From an uncultured Fluviicola sp. (lineage in GTDB: Bacteria > Bacteroidota > Bacteroidia > Flavobacteriales > Crocinitomicaceae), in NCBI RefSeq assembly GCF_946478805.1, contig NZ_CAMLDC010000003.1:124001-188000 (forward strand): a stretch of DNA of 64,000 bases. The letters are read 5' to 3'. The notes beneath the pieces were generated by a model. That model searched no databases. It was not told the DNA's origin and saw nothing but the letters and a program-made list of their open reading frames with translations. Made by a program: the position numbers and the translations under genes. Shown in pieces: positions 45,658-53,642 of this stretch; position 1 is the stretch's first letter; each line of letters begins with the position of its first letter.

Positions 45658-47082
45658 TTAATTTTTCACATAATTTAAAATCCAAACCTTTTGTTTTTTC
45701 TTCATTTTATACTCGGTAAATGTATTAGAAGCAAGCTGCTGATCTAAAGAATAAAGAATTACAACATAATAATAATTATTTGATTCATTGATAACAAGAT
45801 AAGAATTTGGATACTCACCCAAATTCTTGGATAGCATCATATCCGCATTTTGTCGGTTAGAGAACACGCCTGTGATCACATAAAATCCATCAGGGGATTC
45901 GCTTTTATCCAGTCCCACAAAATGATATCCTTTTGCTACCGGAATAACCTCAGGAACCGGTGGAGTGGTGTTTTTCGGCTTTACCGTATCCACCGGAACA
46001 GGTACGACCTTTGCCAAATTAGCCAATGAATCCTTTTCTTTTTGTAAGCGATCTTTTTGTGCTTGATCCGCCAAAATACGCTTCAATTGATTTTCCAGTT
46101 CATCCTTCAATTTTTGAACAGAATCGCGCTGTCTGGCAGCCAAATCATCAATAACTTTTACTTCTTTCTCTACAATCTGAATCTCTTTTTCACGTTTTCC
46201 TTTGAAGGAAAAGCCCAAGAAAATCTCATGATTCATTCCTGTATTGTATTGTTTGATTGAACCGATCAATAATTCATAGCTATAACCTACTCTCAAAAAA
46301 TCAAGAACGCGGACACCCGCATTAAACTGAACCGCATAATCAGATTTATATGTTGCTGAAGCCCAAATCATATTATTATACAATGCCATCGCAGTCACAT
46401 CGTATTGAAACGGAACATTCGGCATGTATCTCAAAATTGCATTCGGCCGGACAATGAATTTCTCACCAACGTGAAAATCGTATTCCAAAGACATCATGTA
46501 ATGTCTTTCCAACTGATAATATCCCCTGCTCTTTTCACGGGCATATTTCACTTTCCCACCAATGATTTGCGGCACTGAAATCCCGATTTTCAAGTCTTTC
46601 CAATTGTACATTAATCCGACATTCATATCAAATACAGGAGCAGTTGGTCTTAGGCCTGTCAAATAAGGGTCATTTATTTCCTGGGCATTGATTTGATTGT
46701 AATCGATTCGATTGTCCAAAACCCCCGCAGAAACACCGAAGCGGATATTCTGGTTATCGTTGATTTTTAGCTTATAACTATAACTCAAACTGGACATCAA
46801 CTGTTGCTGGATACCTTGATTTTGGTGAGCAACAATCAAACCCAATCCCATATTACCTTTTGCAATAGGCCCCTCAACTGTCAGGTAATTGTTGACAGCA
46901 GTAGAACCAAAAGAGGAATAACGTTGATTGCGTACAAAACTTGCATTCACATAATCACTTGCCCCGGTTGAGGCGGGATTATAAACAAATGGATTTATCA
47001 AATAATGATTGTAGAAAGGAACTTGTTGTCCAAATAAATTTCCCCAGCACAAACAAACACAAAATAGTAGTAATTTATTCAT
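45658..47082 (-). CDS. PorP/SprF-family T9SS membrane protein with SPOR-like C-terminus
   Basis: With ATG 47082 (MNKLLLFCVCLCWGNLFGQQ) the protein is 474 residues. The N-terminal 290 residues form a PorP/SprF barrel: NPFVYNPASTGASDYVNASF, SFGSTAVNNYLTVEGPI, GVSAGVLDNRIDYNQIN and the closing aromatic strand (EIFLGFSFKG). A charged coiled coil (about 300-355) and Pro-rich linker follow, ending in a SPOR-like domain (about 395-474: GFYVITGVFSNRQNADMML, YYYVVILYSLD). PorP/SprF proteins help type B cargo reach the surface; SPOR domains bind septal peptidoglycan. Its start overlaps the upstream type B gene by eight bases. Confidence 0.9.
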   Translation of the reverse strand: MNKLLLFCVCLCWGNLFGQQVPFYNHYLINPFVYNPASTGASDYVNASFVRNQRYSSFGSTAVNNYLTVEGPIAKGNMGLGLIVAHQNQGIQQQLMSSLSYSYKLKINDNQNIRFGVSAGVLDNRIDYNQINAQEINDPYLTGLRPTAPVFDMNVGLMYNWKDLKIGISVPQIIGGKVKYAREKSRGYYQLERHYMMSLEYDFHVGEKFIVRPNAILRYMPNVPFQYDVTAMALYNNMIWASATYKSDYAVQFNAGVRVLDFLRVGYSYELLIGSIKQYNTGMNHEIFLGFSFKGKREKEIQIVEKEVKVIDDLAARQRDSVQKLKDELENQLKRILADQAQKDRLQKEKDSLANLAKVVPVPVDTVKPKNTTPPVPEVIPVAKGYHFVGLDKSESPDGFYVITGVFSNRQNADMMLSKNLGEYPNSYLVINESNNYYYVVILYSLDQQLASNTFTEYKMKKKQKVWILNYVKN

Positions 47083-49291
47083 TTCCCAATAGTGTAATTG
47101 TTCCTTTATATTCTTCTTCCGTTCCACCTTTCAGAACAACGTAGTAATAAGTTCCATTTGGCAATTTGGAGCCTTTGAAACTACCATTCCAGTCATTCTG
47201 GTAATCTTCATTCTCATAAAGTAATTTTCCATATTGGTTAAACACCTTGACTTCTGTCATCGGGAAAAACTCAACTCCGGTAATATTCCATGTGTCATTC
47301 ACATTATCGTTATTCATTGTGATGACATTTCTAATATTGAATTGAATCGGATCCATTACAGTAATCAGTACCGTATCACTTCCAACACACCCTGCAATGT
47401 CAATTACATAATAAACATAAGCAGTAGTAGAACCCGGAGTTGCAATTGGGTTCGTTATTGTTGAGTCAGACAATGTAGAGCCCGGTAGCCAGATTCCGGT
47501 GATTCCACCAGAACCGTTTAAGGTAACTGTTTCACCCACATAAATAGCTGTATCAGAACCTGCATCGGCAATTGGAGCCGATAGCATCGTTAGTGTAACC
47601 ACATTTGAAGGTTGCTGCGGACAGACTCCATTTATAGCTACAACCTGAAATTGAACATCTTGCGTAATCGGGAAGGTATTGTAATCGATTGTATCGGAAT
47701 TCGATATGGTTTGCCATGTCGCTCCGCTATCTGTTGAATATTGCCAATATAATGAATCTGCAACTGAACCCACCAGGTGTAATTCTTCGGATTTAAACTC
47801 ACAAACACTTCCATTCTGGTTCAACACTCCAACTATCGGAGTAGCATCCAACTTGATAATTGCAGTATCCGAGTAATAATCCGGACAAAGTTCCCCATCC
47901 AATTGTGCTCTGTAAATAGTTGTTACACTTTGTCCACTATAATCGTAAGAAGTAGTTGTATTTGTAATCGGTGTCCAGGTATTTCCACCATCAACGGAAG
48001 AATCCCAATTCAAAACCGAAGTGTTTGCCCCTGTCATATTTAAAATCCCAACCACCGAAGAGGCACAAACGGTATCTGAAGCACCAATTGAAGGAGCTAT
48101 CGGAAGGGCTTGCACATAAATCATTGCGGTATCCGAAACTACGTCCGGACATTGACCACCTTCGGTAATCATTCTATAGAAAGTAGTTTGTGTCAGATTA
48201 GTGAAACCTTGACTTGCTGAGGTATTACCATTCGCAGTCCAAATGACACCATCCGTGGAATATTCCCAGTTCAGTACAGTCCCGAATGTTCCGGTTGCAC
48301 TTACAAAACCGGTTGCATTAGTGATACACAATGAATCACTCCCTGCCAAAACAGTTTGCGGATAAACGGGATCAACATAAATCAATGCAGTATCCGAATA
48401 TGCATCGTTACAAATTCCACCATCCACGAGCACACGATAAAAAGTCGAGGTTGTTAATCCTGTGTAATTATAGGTTGTTGTCGTATTTGTAACAGTTGTC
48501 CAGGGCGCTCCTCCAGTTGTGGACCATTCCCACTGAACGGGCCCCATTGAATTGCCTGAAAGAGTCAAAGCACCATTAGCAACGTTTTCACACAAGGAAT
48601 CGGAACCGGATATAGTACCCGGAACAGGCGGTGTTTGTATAGTGATTGTCGCAAAACCTGAAACATCATCCGGGCAATAACCTCCATCAATCAACACATG
48701 ATATTGCGTGTTCTGTGTTACGTTATTGTAAGCGTAAGACGGAGTAGTTGAACTGGCTATCGGTGTCCAGGTGGAACCGCCATTAGTAGATGACTCCCAA
48801 GTAGTAATTGTTCCATATGACCAACCAAACAAAGACAATGTCCCTGCATTTGCTCCCTGGCAAACGCTAATATCTGAAGTTACCGTTCCCGGAACAACCG
48901 GGCAATCATTTTGAACAGACCATTGAAGGGTATCATTCAGGTGATTTACATCTCCAACCCGTGACACCCAGACCTTCATGATATGGTTACCACATGCAGA
49001 TAAATTCGCTTTTTGTGAAAAACTAAAATTCCAAGATGCTCCCGCCGTCAAATTGGAGGATAACGCCTGGTTTACCGTAGCACCTCCGTCAATTGTATAA
49101 TATACCTGGATTGTATTTGAAGGCATGATGACCCCCGAATTATTATTGACCAAAACAGTCACTGTCTCTATAGTAGACAAACTACATCCCGAGTTCGGAG
49201 AAAAATGATTTTGTAACCAAACATCCTGTGCCCTGGTTATAGAAGAAAATGTGGTAAGTAAGATCAACAAAAATATGTATCTGCGAAGCAT
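47075..49291 (-). CDS. T9SS type B cargo protein with tandem Ig-like repeats
   Basis: With ATG 49291 (MLRRYIFLLILLTTFSSITRAQ) the protein is 738 residues. A CARDB-like N-terminal domain (about 25-130: ETVTVLVNNNSG, TIDGGATVNQAL) is followed by five tandem repeats of about 87 residues (about 135-570), each with SxxVC/SLC, a Trp-x-x-STDGGxTW strand and ..YRVLVDGGxCPDxxSDTAxI. An Ig-like unit (ADAGSDTAIYVGE) and a CHU_C/type B sorting domain follow (NDTWNITGVEFFP, VFNQYGKLLYENEDY). It is first in a minus-strand operon with the PorP/SprF and SprB-repeat genes, so it is likely a second surface protein of the same system. Confidence 0.9.
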   Translation of the reverse strand: MLRRYIFLLILLTTFSSITRAQDVWLQNHFSPNSGCSLSTIETVTVLVNNNSGVIMPSNTIQVYYTIDGGATVNQALSSNLTAGASWNFSFSQKANLSACGNHIMKVWVSRVGDVNHLNDTLQWSVQNDCPVVPGTVTSDISVCQGANAGTLSLFGWSYGTITTWESSTNGGSTWTPIASSTTPSYAYNNVTQNTQYHVLIDGGYCPDDVSGFATITIQTPPVPGTISGSDSLCENVANGALTLSGNSMGPVQWEWSTTGGAPWTTVTNTTTTYNYTGLTTSTFYRVLVDGGICNDAYSDTALIYVDPVYPQTVLAGSDSLCITNATGFVSATGTFGTVLNWEYSTDGVIWTANGNTSASQGFTNLTQTTFYRMITEGGQCPDVVSDTAMIYVQALPIAPSIGASDTVCASSVVGILNMTGANTSVLNWDSSVDGGNTWTPITNTTTSYDYSGQSVTTIYRAQLDGELCPDYYSDTAIIKLDATPIVGVLNQNGSVCEFKSEELHLVGSVADSLYWQYSTDSGATWQTISNSDTIDYNTFPITQDVQFQVVAINGVCPQQPSNVVTLTMLSAPIADAGSDTAIYVGETVTLNGSGGITGIWLPGSTLSDSTITNPIATPGSTTAYVYYVIDIAGCVGSDTVLITVMDPIQFNIRNVITMNNDNVNDTWNITGVEFFPMTEVKVFNQYGKLLYENEDYQNDWNGSFKGSKLPNGTYYYVVLKGGTEEEYKGTITLLGNE

Positions 49292-49345
49292 AGGGTATAA
49301 GTGTTGATAAGCTTTATTATTAAGATTCTCTAACATTAACTATAT

Positions 49346-49377
49346 CGAAATTAACAGTTTTTTACAATTATTCCAAA
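49346..49377 (-). promoter_or_regulatory. Possible promoter for the T9SS adhesin operon
   Basis: On the minus strand TTTG (49374-49377) is followed after 20 bases by TAATTTCG (49346-49353), one mismatch from TAnnTTTG. The start codon at 49291 is 54 bases further, leaving room for a leader. Weak but the best candidate in the gap. Confidence 0.35.
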
Positions 49378-49481
49378 TGGACATTCTTACATTTACGCGA
49401 GAATGGGGGATTTGGTTTCCAAAAGTGGAATATAAACGAACAAACCCTTATTCTCACTGTATAATATTTCTTTGACAATCA

Positions 49482-50177
49482 ATGATATACATTAATTATT
49501 TCACAAAGCAGATTACATTACTGTTTTTTTTAACATTCTTATCGAGCTCATTCGCTCAAAAGGGTGAATTGAATGCTAAATCGTTTTACGACTCGGTTCA
49601 GAACAAAAAAAATCAGCTTTTGGATGTGCGGACATCCAATGAATATAATCAGGGTCATATTGCAGGTTCTTTCCAGGCAGATTGGAATAATCCGGATCAG
49701 TTCAGGGAGCGCATAGCTTCCCTTGACAAGCAACAACCACTTTACATTTATTGTCTCGCCGGATCAAGAAGTTCGGCTGCACAGAAATGGCTTATAAAAG
49801 AAGGTTTTAAAACTGTTTTCAATCTACAGGGAGGAATTAACGCCTGGAATTTGGAAGATCTGCCCCTTGAAGGAAAAAAAGAAGTGAACCAGCTAAGTAT
49901 AACGGAGTTCCAGGCATCACTTCCAAGTAATAAGACCGTACTTGTGGATATCGGTGCAGAATGGTGTCCACCTTGCAAAAAAATGAATCCGATCCTGGAC
50001 GAGTTGAGCTTGGAAGGAATTGAAGTTATCCGGGTAGATGGTGGTTCTCAGACTCAATTGGTAAAAGAATTGCACGTTGAAAGCTTTCCGACTTTTATCA
50101 GTTTCAAAAACGGTAAGGAAGGACGACGAGTAGTTGGTGTTTGTTCGAAAGAAGAGTTAAAAAAATTGATGGACTAG
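49482..50177 (+). CDS. Periplasmic rhodanese-thioredoxin fusion
   Basis: The 231-residue protein has a signal peptide (about 1-26, ending SSSFAQ), a rhodanese domain (about 28-130) with active-site C91 in YCLAGSRSSAA, and a thioredoxin domain (about 138-231) with WCPPC (161-165) and the cis-proline ESFPTF (about 200-205). Rhodaneses move sulphane sulphur; thioredoxins exchange disulphides. Joined and exported, it may relay sulphur or electrons in the periplasm. ATG 49482 gives the cleanest signal peptide. No partner gene (DsbD/CcdA) is next to it. Both active sites are intact, so the fusion looks functional. Confidence 0.9.
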   Translation: MIYINYFTKQITLLFFLTFLSSSFAQKGELNAKSFYDSVQNKKNQLLDVRTSNEYNQGHIAGSFQADWNNPDQFRERIASLDKQQPLYIYCLAGSRSSAAQKWLIKEGFKTVFNLQGGINAWNLEDLPLEGKKEVNQLSITEFQASLPSNKTVLVDIGAEWCPPCKKMNPILDELSLEGIEVIRVDGGSQTQLVKELHVESFPTFISFKNGKEGRRVVGVCSKEELKKLMD

Positions 50178-50215
50178 ATTAATACCTTATTACTAATATT
50201 TCAATTTTTTTTGAC

Positions 50216-50234
50216 GTAATTCCGCAATATTACG
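50216..50234. repeat. 19-base dyad element, copy 2 (in a convergent gap)
   Basis: GTAATTCCGCAATATTACG, identical to 1207-1225. This copy is preceded by TGAC, giving the complete left arm TGACGTAAT of the ideal element. It follows a run of eight T and lies between the convergent stops of the rhodanese-thioredoxin and transglutaminase-like genes, matching the context of copy 1. Confidence 0.7.
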
Positions 50235-50285
50235 AACACGTATACTATTGGATACAAATCCGTAACGCACTCGAACAAACTAGGA

Positions 50286-50852
50286 TTACTTACTTAGCAA
50301 TTCGATTACCTCTTCCCTATCTTTCCAAATCTCCTCCAAAGTCATTTGGAAATTAGGATTTCGATTCAGCCAGCCCTGTAAATAATGTTTGTGGATCATG
50401 ATTTTCCAGTCACTCACCTGGTTGGGATCAATTCGTTGTTCACGAACCAATTTAAGCTCAATTCTTTTCAAGCGATCGGATGCATCTGTGAAATCGAAAC
50501 GTTCACCCTGAAAACGCAGGTAGCAATGACATTCAGGGATATTCGGATAGGTTTTATCTGTAAAGAAATCAGTCAGTTTTGGGTGAGTTTCCTCATTCAT
50601 CAGAAAGATTCCTGCAATCAGTTCAATTTCGGCATGCCCGTTTTCCAGGGCCAAGGTAGCAAGTAAAGCGTGTTTTGAAGAACATGTTCCTTTTCCTTCT
50701 GACAGAACCAAACCAAAGTCTTCCCGGTTTGCATTTCTTCCATAGGGCAACTTAGCTATAAAGTCACAGGCTCGACTAAAAGAATGAATTCCACGCTCAC
50801 GAAAAGCAATGGAATACGGTTCGTTGGATGTGAGTTCGAAATCTATCATCAT
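50286..50852 (-). CDS. Transglutaminase-like protein
   Basis: Using ATG 50852 (Met9 of the open frame) the protein is 188 residues; the first eight codons of the longer frame lie in a repetitive GCATTCTGCATTC word and look non-coding. In the numbering of the longer frame the transglutaminase-type triad is C65 (GKGTCSSKHALLATLA), H117 (PECHCYL) and D131 (FDFTDAS), in the usual order. The fold includes papain-like cysteine proteases and peptide N-glycanases. No signal peptide is seen, so it is cytoplasmic. Substrate unknown. It converges on the rhodanese-thioredoxin gene. Confidence 0.78.
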   Translation of the reverse strand: MMIDFELTSNEPYSIAFRERGIHSFSRACDFIAKLPYGRNANREDFGLVLSEGKGTCSSKHALLATLALENGHAEIELIAGIFLMNEETHPKLTDFFTDKTYPNIPECHCYLRFQGERFDFTDASDRLKRIELKLVREQRIDPNQVSDWKIMIHKHYLQGWLNRNPNFQMTLEEIWKDREEVIELLSK

Positions 50853-50915
50853 TGAATTCAGTTTTGCATTCTGCATTCATCATTTTGTATTGGAACGCAA
50901 AACCTTGCATTCTTA

Positions 50916-52265
50916 CTACATTCCGGGCATTCCGCCTTTCATCCCCTTCATCTGCTTCATCATCCCCATCATATTCTTCGGATTACTCATCATTTTCATC
51001 ATTTTCTTCGTATCCTCGAATTGTTTGAGCAATTTGTTAACTTCCTGGATGTTTGTTCCTGAACCGTTTGCAATCCGCGTTTTTCTCTGACCATTCATCA
51101 AAGCCGGATTTGCACGTTCTTTCGGGGTCATGGAATAAATGATCGCTTCGATGTGTTTGAATGCATCATCCTGAATATCGACATCTTTAACAGCTTTCCC
51201 CATTCCCGGGATCATACCCATCAGGTCTTTAACATTCCCCATCTTCTTTATTTGCTGGATCTGTCCTAGGAAGTCATTGAAATCAAACTGGTCTTTTTGG
51301 ATCCGCTTCTGTAATTTGCGCGCCTCTTCTTCGTTAAATTGTTCCTGGGCACGTTCTACCAATGAGACAACGTCACCCATTCCCAAAATACGGTCTGCCA
51401 TGCGTTTCGGATAGAATACGTCCAGCGCATCCATCTTTTCACCCGTCCCGACAAACTTGATCGGCTTATCAACAATCGTTTTGATAGACAAAGCAGCCCC
51501 ACCACGTGTATCACCATCCAATTTGGTTAAAACAACACCATCAAAATTGATTCGGTCGTTAAATGCTTTAGCCGTATTTACAGCATCCTGTCCTGTCATG
51601 GAATCCACCACAAACAAGGTTTCAGTTGGATTAATCGCTTGCTTGACACGTGCAATTTCGTCCATCATCATCTCATCAATTGCCAAACGACCTGCCGTAT
51701 CGACAATGACTACATTGAATCCTTTGCTTTTAGCAAAAATGATCGCATCCGTCGCAATTTTAACCGGGTCTTTCTCTTCCTTATTGGAGTAAACCTCAAT
51801 TCCAAGTTGTTCACCAAGAACATGAAGCTGATCTATCGCTGCCGGACGATAAACGTCACAAGCAACCAATAATGGTTTTTTATTCTTTTTTGTTTTTAAG
51901 TAATTAGCCAACTTGCCGGAGAACGTCGTCTTTCCTGAACCTTGAAGTCCGGACATCAATACAATTCCAGGGTTTCCCTGAATTTGAATTTCACTTTCAT
52001 TTCCTCCCATCAGCTCAACCAGCTCTTCATGGCAAATTTTCACCATCAATTGGCTGGGAGAAATCGCTGTTAACACATTTGCACCCATTGCCTTGTCTTT
52101 CACACGAACGGTGAAATCTTTGGCAGTTTTAAAGTTGACATCGGCATCAAGCAAAGCTCTGCGAACTTCCTTCAATGTTTCGGCAACGTTTATTTCAGTA
52201 ATTTGTCCTTGTCCCTTTAAGACTTTAAAGGCGCGTTCAAACTTATCGGTAAGATTATCAAACAT
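50916..52265 (-). CDS. ffh: Signal recognition particle protein Ffh
   Basis: Ffh binds 4.5S RNA and nascent signal sequences and targets ribosomes to the membrane through FtsY. The 449-residue protein has the N domain (1-90), the G domain with G1 GLQGSGKTT (106-114), DTAGR, TKLDGD and the GTGEKMDAL closing motif, and a methionine-rich M domain (about 300-449) ending KMMKMMSNPKNMMGMMKQMK then GMKGGMPGM. A TATCTTTG box on the minus strand (52291-52298) may be its -7 element, 25 bases before ATG 52265. No SRP RNA gene was recognised nearby. Assignment is secure. Confidence 0.97.
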   Translation of the reverse strand: MFDNLTDKFERAFKVLKGQGQITEINVAETLKEVRRALLDADVNFKTAKDFTVRVKDKAMGANVLTAISPSQLMVKICHEELVELMGGNESEIQIQGNPGIVLMSGLQGSGKTTFSGKLANYLKTKKNKKPLLVACDVYRPAAIDQLHVLGEQLGIEVYSNKEEKDPVKIATDAIIFAKSKGFNVVIVDTAGRLAIDEMMMDEIARVKQAINPTETLFVVDSMTGQDAVNTAKAFNDRINFDGVVLTKLDGDTRGGAALSIKTIVDKPIKFVGTGEKMDALDVFYPKRMADRILGMGDVVSLVERAQEQFNEEEARKLQKRIQKDQFDFNDFLGQIQQIKKMGNVKDLMGMIPGMGKAVKDVDIQDDAFKHIEAIIYSMTPKERANPALMNGQRKTRIANGSGTNIQEVNKLLKQFEDTKKMMKMMSNPKNMMGMMKQMKGMKGGMPGM

Positions 52266-52303
52266 GCTATTGAGCGATTTTTTTCGAATACAAAGATACT
52301 ACT

Positions 52304-52406
52304 AATTGAAAATGTAAAATTGAAAATTGAAAAGGAATTACACAATTTATTAAAAGGTACTCCAGATTCAAAATCTTTTTCAATTATCCATTCTCAATTT
52401 TTAATT
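52304..52406. repeat. Imperfect inverted word repeat between ffh and the TolB-like gene
   Basis: AATTGAAAATGTAAAATTGA... (52304-52335) and CTTTTTCAATTATCCATTCT... (52375-52406) are inverted copies at about 25 of 32 positions around a 39-base centre. The right arm reaches the TolB-like gene stop. The words match the AATTGAAAATGGATAATTGA text at 6671, suggesting one dispersed intergenic family. Confidence 0.5.
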
Positions 52407-53503
52407 CAGAATTTCACTAAAGCGCTGTAGCCGACAAGTCCAAGTGATTGTGTCATAACACCTCCAATAAAGGTTGAATCATTGATAAAAGATAAAGTAC
52501 CAGCCAAGCGATAGCTATTCACACTCTGCGGATGATTTTTCATGTTCATGTAAGTGAGACGCTTTTTATGACCTCCATCCGAGTCCATCACCCACCAATC
52601 TGCACCTTGAAGTTGTCCCGGGAATATATCGCAACCCGCACCTGACATATAGACTATCCGCTGCCCGTTCGGTGTATAGGTTGGCGCCTGGGAAAAACTT
52701 TCTGTTGTCAGTTTGGTGGTATTTCCGCTCGCCAGATCAACACGGTAAATCGGAGTTGTCACCAGGTTATGGGATTCAAATGTACTGTAAATCAATATAT
52801 TGGTTTTTGACGGACTGATACTTTCCACTTCTCCACCGGCAAGTCCACCACCTGGTTGGTAGGTCCGGATATTGGAAAAAACAGGACCCGGATTCCAACT
52901 CACGTCTGCAACCTTAAAAACATATGCTCCGGCTGCCAGGTTTAAATCCAAAAACACGGGAGCCTGAATACGTTCCGTCCACGCGAACATGGTTCCGTCA
53001 GTCGAAATCGCTCCATGGATAACTCCTTTGTCATAATCATTGGCAAAATTTGTCATTTGCCAGGCCTGACTACCATCCCGTTTGATAATCCACAAATCCG
53101 TATATGCTCCATATCCCGGAATTGCATCACTTGGAGATCGTGTGTGATCACTTTCCGTTACATAATCTGTTTTTTCAACATAACAATAAAGGTACTGACC
53201 GGTCGGATCCCATTCTTCAGCCCATTGATGCCTGTTGGAACCCCAAGCCGGGTAAGTCAACTGAACTTCTCCTGTTCCGTCAAAATTGGAAATATAGATC
53301 TTATACGTTCCATCCGGATCGGGTTTATTGTATGCTACACTATTGGTTGCCTGGTTGTAAATCACCCCCATCGCATCAGCCTTGTAAACTTCCATGGAAG
53401 CATAAGTTGAACCAGTATTATCGGGATCGACCTCTTTCTTTTTACAAGAAACCAGAATAAGACAGCTCAGTAAAAACAAAAAAGTAACAGTAGTAGCTTT
53501 CAT
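52406..53503 (-). CDS. TolB-like propeller lipoprotein
   Basis: With ATG 53503 (MKATTVTFLFLLSCLILVSC) the protein is 365 residues with a lipobox (LVSC, Cys20). The rest is a propeller of TolB/PD40-type blades: IYISNFDGTGEVQLTYPAWG, LWIIKRDGSQAWQMTNF, ISTDGTMFAWTER, PIYRVDLASGNTTKLTTE and DSDGGHKKRLTYMN. It should face the periplasm or the cell surface. No Tol/Pal genes are adjacent, so it is not the core TolB. A recognition or scaffold role is plausible. Single gene between ffh and an amino-acid permease, all on the minus strand. Confidence 0.87.
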   Translation of the reverse strand: MKATTVTFLFLLSCLILVSCKKKEVDPDNTGSTYASMEVYKADAMGVIYNQATNSVAYNKPDPDGTYKIYISNFDGTGEVQLTYPAWGSNRHQWAEEWDPTGQYLYCYVEKTDYVTESDHTRSPSDAIPGYGAYTDLWIIKRDGSQAWQMTNFANDYDKGVIHGAISTDGTMFAWTERIQAPVFLDLNLAAGAYVFKVADVSWNPGPVFSNIRTYQPGGGLAGGEVESISPSKTNILIYSTFESHNLVTTPIYRVDLASGNTTKLTTESFSQAPTYTPNGQRIVYMSGAGCDIFPGQLQGADWWVMDSDGGHKKRLTYMNMKNHPQSVNSYRLAGTLSFINDSTFIGGVMTQSLGLVGYSALVKF

Positions 53504-53642
53504 AATCAATCAGTTATAGAATGAACGAATATATTTAATAATTGCGAATTCAGATCGACAATTATACAATCTAAGACTGAAACAACTGTCAAAAAGTTAC
53601 AATGGCAAAAACAGAACCAAGGTTCTCCTATGAAAGTTTAAA

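Noticed and set aside
52300..52410. SRP RNA gene near ffh
   Set aside because: The gap is made of AT-rich word repeats; no conserved GGAA/AGCA tetraloop hairpin was seen.
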